From a virus: 25,316 nt of DNA. The translations under genes were made by a program, and so were the position numbers. Shown here in pieces: positions 7,033 through 15,424 of this stretch. Position 1 is the first letter of the stretch. Every line of letters begins with the position of its first letter. Under the pieces are notes generated by a model, which saw only the letters and a program-made list of their open reading frames with translations, had not been told where the DNA came from and did no database searches. The DNA is taken from positions 1 to 25,316 of the IMG/VR virus record IMGVR_UViG_3300010885_019835, one strand, 5' to 3'.

Positions 7033-9393
7033 TTACAATCTGGCAAGAGCAGATAATTTTGCATCTGCCTCTTGTTGTGAAGACATTTCTGAAGCTACAA
7101 CGTAGGTCTTAATGATTGGCTGCTGTGAATTTGAAGACATTTCTGGGGCAGGTGTATTTCCAGCTGCATTGATTTGATTCAATAGTGGCATGAAATCCAT
7201 GGTTGCTCTGCGGTTAACTACAAATTCCCCGCCTTCTAGTTCTCCCATAGAAGTTCTAATTCCTCCTAGATCGTGAGAAGGTCCACCGAGTAGTCCACCT
7301 TCAGCATAAGCCGAACCCGTTGCCTTTTTAGCTGCACCCCCACCAGACTTAGGCTGGTATTGGGTAGAAGCAATCTTAGCAATGTTAACTGCGGTTGCTA
7401 TTCCAGCTACAACCAGTGCGGCTGTCATTGCAAAACCTCCATCAAACTTTGGATACTGAGCGATGATAGACGTCACAGATTTAGCAGCATCTATAACTGC
7501 AAGTGCATACTGTAGTTTCTTCTGCTTTTCGAAACTCTCCTTAGCTATCTTTTCTCTTTCTGCCTCGGATAAATTCTGGTTGGCAAGTTTAGCATCTGTA
7601 GTTGCCTGGTCTAAATCAAGTAGACCCTGTGCGAGAGAAGCAGCAATTTCATAACCTGCATTTAGATTGGCAATAGTTTCATCCCGATCTTTATCCTTAA
7701 TCTCTTTCTTCTTGTTGTATAAATCTAATTCTAACTTGTAGTATTCTTCGTTATTCTTTTCGGTTGCATCTAATTTCTTTTGGATTTCGTCCAGTTCTAA
7801 CTGGTCGTTTTGCTTTCTAAATTCTTTATCTGACAGATCTTTTTGAATTAGTAGAGCTTTTTCTTGGTCGTATCCCTTTGAAATTGCATCTATCTTGTCT
7901 TTGTAAGCCTTGTCTGCATCTGCTTTAGCCTTATCTTCTGCTGCCTTCTTGTCTGCTACAACCTTTTCGTTGTAGGCTTTCTCCTGTTCTGCTAGGAGTT
8001 CTAACTTCTGGGCTTCCAACTTCGCAATCATGTCTGCGTTGCCAGCAGCCTTTTCAATCAACTTGTTGTAGTTGTCTGTGGTCTGTTGCTGCTGCTGGGC
8101 AAACTTCTCTGCATCTGTGTTGATAAGTGCATCTGCTAACTCTTTTTGCAGTGCCTTTTCTTTGTCTGCAGAATCTTGGGTAATCTTAGCAAGTGCAAGA
8201 GCATATGTTTTATCTGCTTCTAACTTTAACTTTTTCTTTTCATCAGCAGTGTATTTGCCCCTACTGATTTCACGTTTGGTATTTTGTAGGTCTAGTTCTG
8301 CAGCTTTTCTATCTCTGTCTTCCTGGTCCTTAATAGAAGCCAACAGATTCTTCTGTTCTGCAGCTCTAATTTTATCCTGTGCAGCCTGTCTTTCTTCTGC
8401 GTATGCCTTAGCCTGTGCAGCAACCTCTTTGTCCTTAGCCTCTTGTTCAGACTTTAACTTCTTTTCTTCTTTGTTAAAACCTCTTCTTTTAGCAGCAAGA
8501 TCCTGTTCTGTCTGTAGCAACTTAATGGTAGCAGCATCTATTGCATCTAGATTTTCTTTAGAATCCCCATCTTGCCTTTGCTTTTCTTTTGCTGCATCTA
8601 ACCTTTTTTTAGCAAGATCTACTTCTTGTTGGGACAAAGCAGTTTCTGAAGCCTTAATTTCATCTAGAGCTTTCTTTCTATCTGCATAAGTTGCATTGGT
8701 ATCAGACAAAAGTTCTTTCGCTTCTGCAAGTTGTTTGTTCTGTCTTGCTCTTGCTACTTCTAAGTCCCCTTCAGCTTCGTCTATTTCATTTAGGGTCTGG
8801 GCTAGTTGCATACCATCTTTAGCAGACTGGGCAAAACCTAGTCCAAGTGCATCAGCAACGCTAAGCACACCCTCCATAGCTTTAACTAGACCTTCTGCAA
8901 GGATAGCAGCAAGTTCACCGATTGCCTTGGTGATGGGTTTAATAATCCCCCCGAGTGCACCAAAGATTTTATTTAGGGCAAATGTTCCCTTTTCAGTAGA
9001 GTTAATCGCTTTGTTAACTGCTGCAAAGATTGCAACCAAAGCTGTAATCACTGCCCCAATTGGGTTCATGACAAAGCCAAGAGCAGCTTTAGATAAGCCC
9101 TGGAATCCTGAAATTGCCCCGCCGATTGGTCCTGGGATAGTGCTCAGAGACGAACCAATATTCTTTAGTCCATCTATGGCACCCTTAGGTTTTAGCCCAT
9201 CGATACCTTCTTTCTGTAGAACTCCAAGAGAGGTCTTAGCTTTGTTAGACTCTTGGACAAGTTTACTGAAATCAGGATCATTGATGTCAGAGTTTTTAAT
9301 CTGTTCATCTAAGGCAGCTATCTGGTCTTGGATTCCTTTAATGGATCTTGCTGCCGGTTCCCCGTTTATTTTTAGAATAAATTCTTTAGCCAT
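7033..9393 (-). CDS. Tail tape measure protein
   Basis: This 786-residue protein sets tail length and sits in the tail lumen before DNA ejection. Evidence: length, a hydrophobic region at about 103-130 (ALGFVMNPIGAVITALVAIF), very long charged helical and coiled-coil segments from about 200 to 610 rich in Lys, Glu, Ala and Gln, a second hydrophobic stretch near 640-690, and a C-terminal GGLLGGPSHDLGG...GGEFVVNRRAT motif common in such proteins. By the rule of about 0.15 nm per residue known from lambda-like phages, it predicts a tail of roughly 118 nm. It follows the two large tail genes instead of preceding them, and is followed by head genes. No lytic domain is visible. Confidence 0.85.
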   Translation of the reverse strand: MAKEFILKINGEPAARSIKGIQDQIAALDEQIKNSDINDPDFSKLVQESNKAKTSLGVLQKEGIDGLKPKGAIDGLKNIGSSLSTIPGPIGGAISGFQGLSKAALGFVMNPIGAVITALVAIFAAVNKAINSTEKGTFALNKIFGALGGIIKPITKAIGELAAILAEGLVKAMEGVLSVADALGLGFAQSAKDGMQLAQTLNEIDEAEGDLEVARARQNKQLAEAKELLSDTNATYADRKKALDEIKASETALSQQEVDLAKKRLDAAKEKQRQDGDSKENLDAIDAATIKLLQTEQDLAAKRRGFNKEEKKLKSEQEAKDKEVAAQAKAYAEERQAAQDKIRAAEQKNLLASIKDQEDRDRKAAELDLQNTKREISRGKYTADEKKKLKLEADKTYALALAKITQDSADKEKALQKELADALINTDAEKFAQQQQQTTDNYNKLIEKAAGNADMIAKLEAQKLELLAEQEKAYNEKVVADKKAAEDKAKADADKAYKDKIDAISKGYDQEKALLIQKDLSDKEFRKQNDQLELDEIQKKLDATEKNNEEYYKLELDLYNKKKEIKDKDRDETIANLNAGYEIAASLAQGLLDLDQATTDAKLANQNLSEAEREKIAKESFEKQKKLQYALAVIDAAKSVTSIIAQYPKFDGGFAMTAALVVAGIATAVNIAKIASTQYQPKSGGGAAKKATGSAYAEGGLLGGPSHDLGGIRTSMGELEGGEFVVNRRATMDFMPLLNQINAAGNTPAPEMSSNSQQPIIKTYVVASEMSSQQEADAKLSALARL

Positions 9394-9408
9394 TGTTGTT
9401 GTTTTTGT

Positions 9409-12297
9409 TTAGATGTTCCATATTGTTGTTGATAGATTCCAAAGGTCTGCATCGTTATCCCAGTAGATACCAGTTGGACCAGTACCAGATAGGAAAGATA
9501 TAATTTGGTAATCTGCTGCTGTTAGCCCCGTTGGGTAAGCTGCTGTGATTCCCCCGATGTACGATCCTGCATAAGAAGCCGAGGCTACAATTGACCCATT
9601 TTCTTTTAGGTATAAGTATTCCCCTTCTACGAATGCATAAGGTCCTGCGTTGGTCCAAGTTAACTCGGCTTGCACACCCCAATCGTAAGGCACTTGGATA
9701 AAGATACCTGTTACACCTTCGTTGCCTACAGTGTTAAAGTATTGGATTGGCAGGTAAACCCCTGTTGGTCCTCCACTTGCACCTGAGATTTTTAGGGATG
9801 TTTGTTGATCTGGAAAACCTTCTGCTTCGAAATCTATAAATATTTGTGGACCTAGAATTACTGGACCTAATGGATCACAGTTGCCTAGGGGTTGACCTGT
9901 CCAGCCAGCTGGTAGGGGTAAAGGATTTGGCCAGAACAAACAAATCTGTGCACAGGTAAGAGGCAGAACCCTAATTGTCTGGTTGTTGCCGTTGCAATCC
10001 ACGTACGTGTAAACCTCTTGTTCGAATTCAAAGTTGTTGTTGTTGCAGATTGCTACAGTTTTACAGGATGATCCAGGGATCGGTGCAGCAGTTGCTCCTT
10101 GACCAATTCTAGGAATAGACAAGGATGGAACTTTGATTAGTTCTGCATCCACCAAAGCACAATCTCCTACTGGATAGTTGGAAATTTTATTGACAAACCA
10201 CCAAGCATCTTTAATCCAGTACTTAGTGTTAAATCTTAACTGGGTGATTTGTAATGGGTTAAGACGAAGTCTTGCAGTCTTTTTACGGTTGTATGGATCG
10301 TACAGCCAACCGATGTAATCTTCCCAGTAGTCTGTGTAGATGTCTACTCCAGTTCTGCCAATGTAAGTGGAGAGCGGAGACCATAGGGGTGCTTTAGATT
10401 GAAAGCTTAGATCAAAAGTAAATACGTCCGGTGGTGGGAAAGTTTCATACTGGGAAACTAATGGGTATTGGTTCTGTGCAAACCCAGTTGCACCAAGATA
10501 CACAGATTCGTTTAGGTACCAGGTTGCTGGTGTAGGCTGCAAGCCGTTGTAAAATAGAATTCTAGGCTTTGGCTGGATAGGCTGAACTTTAGCAGACTTG
10601 TTTTCGTTTGGATCCCCTGGGAGTAGTTTAGCCACAGATGGAATAACCCAATCAGGGAAAGCTCCATTTTTAACTGGAATAGATTCTAACGGTGTTGGTG
10701 AAAAAGGTAGTTTGATTTCGTCTGTGCCTTTTATCAAATTAATCCCAGATTCAAACTGACGGTACATGTAATTTACCTTGTACTGCTCTTGATAGATTGT
10801 ATTCTGAAAATCAGAATCGTTTGTTCCTGTAAATTCTACTGCCCTTGATTGGTCTAAGAAAGGTGCTTCTTGCGGAGAATCAAAACTGCCATCAAGAAAT
10901 TGGGTCCAATCGTCTTTGCCTCCCTTCTGGATCCAATCGATCCATGGGGTAATAGTAAAGGATTTGTTCTGATCTCGCCCAGGTTCAAAGACTAAATTAA
11001 ACATCTTAACTATGCCCTTGATAAAATCAATCTTTTTAGTTGTGCCCTGCGGTGGAAAGAAGCCAGAAACTATGACATACGACGGTGCAACTAAACATTC
11101 AAAGACTGTATTGTAGCAGTAGGTAGTTGGTGATGAATAGTACACATGGGAGAAGGTTGTGTACACTTTATCTCCAGGACCAAGAGTCATCGTGACGTTG
11201 TGGTTCCAAGAACCAACCCCATTGACTGGGTTAGTTTTGATTATCGGGTAGGTGTAAGTTGTCTGAGAACCATTAGCATAGTCGATAAACAAAAACACAT
11301 TACCCACACCCTGTAGGGATTCTGTTGTTTTCATATTACCCTTGAATGCAAACGCGTAAGTTCCAGTTGCCCCTGCAGTATAGATAGAAGTTGTTGGATC
11401 GTAGGCTAAAACAGGATTTAGAATAACATTGGGGTATTGAATTATAACTTCTGTGTTGACTGGAATAGAAAATTGGTTGCCCGCTGCTTCGAATCTAGCA
11501 AACACTGCTGGCTGTTCTGTTCTTGCTACAGAATCAGAAACAAAGTACAAAGTTTTAAATCTATCTGAATTTAAAAAGTCTGAGGTGTAAGTGTAGCCTG
11601 CATCTTCGAAAATCTTATCCCATAGCCACTTTGTTCTAACTGCAGGTTTCATCTGTTGCAACCTAAGTGCACCTGTTATCCCGTTGGTAAAAGATCCACC
11701 CAAATCTGTTCCCGTAGAACCTCTAGGAAACCCAGAAGAGATGGTTGCATTGATTGGAAAGTTATCCGAGTTGTAGTTATACCCCCATTCTATTAAGGGA
11801 TACAGCACGTTGCCGTCTTTAAAGGTTCCCCCACCAGCTGTTGCACCCCAAGATGAAATCACATTGGCATAGTTTAGCTCGTGGTCTAAATCTTTTGTGT
11901 TGATCTCGTTCATAAACCCGTTGCCCACAGATGCAGAGAAGTTAGAGGTGTCGCCCATAAAGAACACCTCGTAGGTAATCATACCTGTTCTTTCGTTGAC
12001 CGTAACAGACTTAAGGTTTAAATTACCGATGGTAAACAGGGTGCCATCGTTGTTGATCCAAGCTTGGGCAACCTTAGATGCGTCAAAAGAAGATCCGTTA
12101 ACGTCGTAAACGTCTTTAAAGAATTCTCCGTTTACCCCCTGACCAGGAATCGAAAAGGTCTGAGAGAAGTAGGACGAAGGGGCAAAAGCATCCAACGAAG
12201 CAACCGACAGGTTTACCTTAATTGGGGATTCATCGGACAGCTGCAGCAGAACTGTTTCGCCCGAGTTGTTGATCGCATATAGTTGTACTTTAGCCAT
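9409..12297 (-). CDS. Large tail/baseplate structural protein (962 residues)
   Basis: The N-terminal 150 residues (VQLYAINNSGETVLLQL, FSQTFSIPGQGVNGEFF, FDASKVAQAWI, GTLFTIGNLNLKSV) form a beta-rich domain that I associate with baseplate or tail-tip proteins of Bacteroidota phages. The middle is aromatic and beta-rich. Near residues 730-790 there is a cysteine-bearing segment (CKTVAIC...YVDCNGNNQTIRV...CAQIC). The C-terminus (about 815-962) looks like a separate beta-sandwich suited to receptor or sugar binding. GATG, GPTG and STG tetrads occur at many probable loops. The gene lies between the 656-residue tail gene and the tape measure. A tail-tip hub or distal tail role is inferred; the exact subunit is not determined. 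Confidence 0.65.
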   Translation of the reverse strand: MAKVQLYAINNSGETVLLQLSDESPIKVNLSVASLDAFAPSSYFSQTFSIPGQGVNGEFFKDVYDVNGSSFDASKVAQAWINNDGTLFTIGNLNLKSVTVNERTGMITYEVFFMGDTSNFSASVGNGFMNEINTKDLDHELNYANVISSWGATAGGGTFKDGNVLYPLIEWGYNYNSDNFPINATISSGFPRGSTGTDLGGSFTNGITGALRLQQMKPAVRTKWLWDKIFEDAGYTYTSDFLNSDRFKTLYFVSDSVARTEQPAVFARFEAAGNQFSIPVNTEVIIQYPNVILNPVLAYDPTTSIYTAGATGTYAFAFKGNMKTTESLQGVGNVFLFIDYANGSQTTYTYPIIKTNPVNGVGSWNHNVTMTLGPGDKVYTTFSHVYYSSPTTYCYNTVFECLVAPSYVIVSGFFPPQGTTKKIDFIKGIVKMFNLVFEPGRDQNKSFTITPWIDWIQKGGKDDWTQFLDGSFDSPQEAPFLDQSRAVEFTGTNDSDFQNTIYQEQYKVNYMYRQFESGINLIKGTDEIKLPFSPTPLESIPVKNGAFPDWVIPSVAKLLPGDPNENKSAKVQPIQPKPRILFYNGLQPTPATWYLNESVYLGATGFAQNQYPLVSQYETFPPPDVFTFDLSFQSKAPLWSPLSTYIGRTGVDIYTDYWEDYIGWLYDPYNRKKTARLRLNPLQITQLRFNTKYWIKDAWWFVNKISNYPVGDCALVDAELIKVPSLSIPRIGQGATAAPIPGSSCKTVAICNNNNFEFEQEVYTYVDCNGNNQTIRVLPLTCAQICLFWPNPLPLPAGWTGQPLGNCDPLGPVILGPQIFIDFEAEGFPDQQTSLKISGASGGPTGVYLPIQYFNTVGNEGVTGIFIQVPYDWGVQAELTWTNAGPYAFVEGEYLYLKENGSIVASASYAGSYIGGITAAYPTGLTAADYQIISFLSGTGPTGIYWDNDADLWNLSTTIWNI

Positions 12298-12298
12298 A

Positions 12299-14269
12299 TT
12301 AGAAACTTTGAACTACGTCTGGTTGTGATTCTGTGAAAGACACGAAGTATTGGAAAAGCTTTTCTCTTACTGTTGTGTTCACGCTGTAAGATGCATCTGT
12401 GATTGTCACCATAGTTGGTTGGGATCTTCCTGGCAGATAAACAAGCACTTGGGGAGAAGCAAACATGCCTCTGAGGAATGCAGATGTGTCGTCTGTAATC
12501 CAGTCGGTTGATGCCGTCCAAGTGTTGGTTAGATCTGCCCTGAAGATTTGTGTGCCCCAGCGTGCCGGTGAATTATCTTGGACATTGTATGAAGCTGCTG
12601 ACCAGTAGCCTTGTAGCTTATACAGGGTTGCCCTATTTGCATTCTGTGTGTTCGTGTTGCGCTTGATGAACGTGTAGTAATCTCTGCCACCCAAGTTGTT
12701 CAACCAGGAGAATCTAATTGGATCAAATCCCCAACAGTTGGTATCGTTAATGGTCAGACACATTGTCTCTGATTCTGCTGTTGCACCTATTGAGCAAGAT
12801 CCATAGGTGTCGTAAGGGTATAAAGTAAGACACATTTTGTCGAACGTGCTTACCTGTGTGGTGGTTATGTTCCAAGCGTTGATAACCGGGAAGCCCGCAG
12901 GTGATGGGTAGTCGTAAGGCCCAACGTAAGTCTGGTTCCACTGTCCTGAATTTTGGATCTGAAATCTTAGCCCAAGTGCATAGTACTTCTTGGTTGTTGT
13001 GCCTGCAAATGTATAGTAGATAAAAGTAGCAGGCGATTGCGTCTGGGTAAATACCCCTACCTTCTCCCAGTTTGCTCCTGCTCCTAAAGTTGCTGAAGTT
13101 GTTCCCCAGAGTTGTAATTCTGGGTAGGTTGTTCCCCAGGTGTTAGCCGACTGCAACTGTAAATCTAAAACTGATCCTGTTGCTGCCACCATTGCCTTGT
13201 AAACAATCTCGGTGGAACCTGTCGCCCCTGTGTAGGGAAGTGCAGTCAGCCAGGTGTTGTCGTCTGTTAGGATACTAACTGCTCCTGTGTAGGGGGGAAC
13301 TAAGTTGGTGTCCACCGTAGATCCAAAAACCCCACCAAACCCAGAAGGTGAATAAGGTCCAAACTGCCATTGGTAGTATGGGGGATCAGTCTGTGGTGCC
13401 CAGAGATCAAACTTATCTCTGGTGATCGTTGATGTGGTTATGTCTGCTGGGTTGATCTTAAAAGAAGAAATATACCGCTGAGCTCCGGTTGGTCCGCCCG
13501 GCCAGGTGGAACAAGTTGTCCAGTTCCCGCCGTTAGCAACTGTGTTGTAGTAGATCTCCTCACCGACATACACATCTTGGTTGTACAAACTTACCACCAT
13601 CGCATAAGGAACTGATGCTGGTCCAGTCGCTGCTTCGAAGTTGTAGTTCAGCCAGGAGATAGTAAAGTCTTCGTCCGAACGTATCTCTTGGCTTAGACCT
13701 GGGTACCTTGTTAGCCACTTTCCACCAGCATCTATATCGGTAGACTTGGCCATTGTATACTGCAGAACTGTTTCCCCACCAGCTGCTAGGTAGTCGTAGT
13801 ACTGGATAGCCGATTGGCCCCAAGACAAAGTTACAACTGGGGTAGTTGCATTCGGAGCAGGTCTGAAGTTGCCATCTGCATATAAGCCGTAGGCTGGTTG
13901 GCCTGTAGCTCCGTTAACCCCGTTATACATTAAGATGTCTCCGTTAGCCCCGATGGAATACTCTTCACCTGCTAGAATATACACGGTGCCACACAAACCT
14001 TCTCCATTAGTAAACGGGACATTAGACAACATCGGCAGGTTAATAGTGAAATTTAGTTCTCCCTGTGCAAGAGCGTTAACGTCTATTATACCTTTGCCGT
14101 ATGGGTTTGGTGGCGTCTTAAATCTGATTGCTGCCGTTGCACCCCCAACATAGACGTCGAAGACATACTTGAAGTTGTAGTTGCCCGTTGCATCAGAGTC
14201 TACCATCCAGACTAAGGGATTGTAGACGCTAGAGAATATTGGTGGGGACTGAAGAGTCTGTGTTATCAT
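12299..14269 (-). CDS. Large tail structural protein (656 residues)
   Basis: This beta-rich protein has no membrane segment. The N-terminus (residues 1-75: SSVYNPLVWMVDS...KYVFDVYVGG...TPPNPYGKGIIDV) and the C-terminus (about 540-656: NNLGGRDYYTFIKRN...FLRGMFASPQVLVYLPG...PTMVTITDASYSV) resemble ends of tail or baseplate proteins of Bacteroidota phages as I know them. The central part carries several GATG-, AATG- and GPTG-bearing loops and could be a surface-exposed insertion. Its ATG overlaps, as ATGA, the stop of the -1 frame of the upstream chaperone gene, which ties its translation to the frameshift product. It may be a distal tail or tail-tip component; the precise role is not shown. Confidence 0.6.
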   Translation of the reverse strand: MITQTLQSPPIFSSVYNPLVWMVDSDATGNYNFKYVFDVYVGGATAAIRFKTPPNPYGKGIIDVNALAQGELNFTINLPMLSNVPFTNGEGLCGTVYILAGEEYSIGANGDILMYNGVNGATGQPAYGLYADGNFRPAPNATTPVVTLSWGQSAIQYYDYLAAGGETVLQYTMAKSTDIDAGGKWLTRYPGLSQEIRSDEDFTISWLNYNFEAATGPASVPYAMVVSLYNQDVYVGEEIYYNTVANGGNWTTCSTWPGGPTGAQRYISSFKINPADITTSTITRDKFDLWAPQTDPPYYQWQFGPYSPSGFGGVFGSTVDTNLVPPYTGAVSILTDDNTWLTALPYTGATGSTEIVYKAMVAATGSVLDLQLQSANTWGTTYPELQLWGTTSATLGAGANWEKVGVFTQTQSPATFIYYTFAGTTTKKYYALGLRFQIQNSGQWNQTYVGPYDYPSPAGFPVINAWNITTTQVSTFDKMCLTLYPYDTYGSCSIGATAESETMCLTINDTNCWGFDPIRFSWLNNLGGRDYYTFIKRNTNTQNANRATLYKLQGYWSAASYNVQDNSPARWGTQIFRADLTNTWTASTDWITDDTSAFLRGMFASPQVLVYLPGRSQPTMVTITDASYSVNTTVREKLFQYFVSFTESQPDVVQSF

Positions 14270-14538
14270 CTTAACTTAGTTAAATTTAGTTTTTGTTTTT
14301 TTATCTCGTCCTTTCTCCAAGCAAGCCAGTTAAGGGCTGCTCTAAGAGGTAGGGCTGAAGCTGCATCAAATCGGAGGGGATCTTCTCCAGAAAGGACGTT
14401 AACGAGAATCCACCAGGATCTTGCGGGAGAGACCTTTCTAGCTCCGCCAGGTCTTGGAGGAGTGTCGAGCTGTTCTTCTCCGTGCTCGAAGAGTCCAGCA
14501 TATTCTTTAGAGATTGACTTGCTGACAGCAAAAAAAAA
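14266..14538 (-). CDS. -1 frame extension of tail assembly chaperone (gpGT-like fusion)
   Basis: Slipping back one base at the run of nine T (14530-14538) opens about 90 more codons ending at the TGA at 14266-14268. The fusion from 15050 would be 261 residues. The extension reads as real protein: a flexible Pro/Gly-rich linker, then SWWILVNVLSGEDPLRFDAA...LRAALNWLAWRKDE and a basic helix. Its stop overlaps the next start as ATGA, the same coupling seen at other gene joints here; the 0-frame stop lies 31 bases short of that start. Programmed -1 frameshifting is conserved in tail chaperone genes of many long-tailed phages. A sequencing error in the T run is the main alternative, and would also make this frame the real C-terminus. 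Confidence 0.65.
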   Translation of the reverse strand, partial: FFFAVSKSISKEYAGLFEHGEEQLDTPPRPGGARKVSPARSWWILVNVLSGEDPLRFDAASALPLRAALNWLAWRKDEIKKQKLNLTKLR

Positions 14539-15050
14539 GTGTTAGCAGATTTGATAACAGATAAGGGTAGGAACTGAAACAGTTTCACCCGCTTTCTCAT
14601 GCCTTCTACTGTGTACTTTTCCAGCTTGATGTAGTCCTCGTCTTCTTCTTCGATCGGGCGATACAGAATAGCTGCAATCTCTGCAAGTTTAGTTTCTGAG
14701 TTCTGCCCAGAAGCTATGACATCTAGATCTGCAAACTCTCCAAGACTAATGTCTTCGATGGAGGGCAGACCATATCTTGTTCCCATAAATTCGATCACTG
14801 GAACAATTGATGTGGTGGATTCAGAGTTGCCCAGAAGCATCTCTCTAACTTCTTCCCACAGAAAGTACCAGTCGGCAAACTTAATTTCCTTCAGAGTTTC
14901 TTTTGGGCACCCAGATAGGTACTCGACTATTTCGTACGGGGTTTCTTCCTCGGTCTCCTGCAGCATGCCCAGCACCTCTTTGTAGTTGGCAAGGGTTACA
15001 TCTTTTACGACGTACTCTTGTTTGCCAATCTTAAATTCTATCTTGTTCAT
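14301..15050 (-). CDS. Tail assembly chaperone, 0-frame product (lambda gpG-like)
   Basis: This 249-residue reading frame follows the gp10-like gene with an ATGA overlap. In siphophages this position holds the tail assembly chaperones that load the tape measure for tube polymerisation. Residues 1-170 are compact and acidic (IEFKIGKQEYVVKDV...EVREMLLG...SLGEFADLDV...AAILYRP...FLPLSVIKSANTFF). At codons 171-174 (ACT TTT TTT TTG) there is a run of nine T containing the slippery heptamer T TTT TTG. The 0 frame continues another 75 residues to the TAA at 14301, while the -1 frame stays open to 14266 and reads as better protein. Sequence similarity to lambda G is not claimed; the call rests on position and the frameshift. 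Confidence 0.6.
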   Translation of the reverse strand: MNKIEFKIGKQEYVVKDVTLANYKEVLGMLQETEEETPYEIVEYLSGCPKETLKEIKFADWYFLWEEVREMLLGNSESTTSIVPVIEFMGTRYGLPSIEDISLGEFADLDVIASGQNSETKLAEIAAILYRPIEEEDEDYIKLEKYTVEGMRKRVKLFQFLPLSVIKSANTFFLLSASQSLKNMLDSSSTEKNSSTLLQDLAELERSLPQDPGGFSLTSFLEKIPSDLMQLQPYLLEQPLTGLLGERTR

Positions 15051-15424
15051 AAACCTAATTCTTCTTGTGTTATCTTGTCCATTTGTTCTTCTAAAATCAT
15101 ATCTAGTCTTACTGCATCTGTTTCAGAAATAGAAGACCAAAATCTCGGGGCGATACCTTTATCGTCTCCGTTTCTTGGGGGATTAGGGTTCCAAGGTCCT
15201 CTGTTGGCTTCGGATGTTAAGTAGTCTAGGGTTCCTAGATCTGTAAATTTTCCGTAGAACACATCTTCAAAAGAAAATCCTGGCACATTCGGTGCAGACA
15301 AAGACCAGCTAACTACAATAGACTTTCTTAGATCACCCGACTTTATGGGCGCTTGAAACTTTAGAATAGTTTCGTATTCCCTAGCAAAAGCATTGTAAGC
15401 TGGTGTGAAGTCTATGTCTGCCAT
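15047..15424 (-). CDS. HK97 gp10-like tail completion protein
   Basis: This 125-residue protein is read from the ATG at 15424, which overlaps the previous stop as TAATG; a longer in-frame start 14 codons upstream is less likely. Residues 1-50 contain FAREYETILKFQAPIKSGDLRKSI, matching the helix followed by A/PxxTGxLrxSI of gp10-like neck proteins, and YGKFTDLGT matches their later Y-x-x-F-x-D-x-GT motif. Such proteins sit at the head-tail or tail-terminator interface and are needed to finish or join the tail. Its place after the 272-residue gene and before the chaperone gene fits this. It ends with an ATGA overlap to the chaperone gene. Confidence 0.65.
   Translation of the reverse strand: MADIDFTPAYNAFAREYETILKFQAPIKSGDLRKSIVVSWSLSAPNVPGFSFEDVFYGKFTDLGTLDYLTSEANRGPWNPNPPRNGDDKGIAPRFWSSISETDAVRLDMILEEQMDKITQEELGL

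Noticed and set aside
8072-9412. Two long plus-strand ORFs (205 and 238 codons) opposite the tape measure
   Set aside because: They are Ser/Ala/Leu-rich shadows of a helical Lys/Glu/Ala-rich gene; no plausible leader or domain was seen.
14281-14420. The 0-frame end of the chaperone gene as the only product
   Set aside because: It is open, but its stop is not coupled to the next gene, and the -1 frame reads better. Kept as one of two products, not the sole one.
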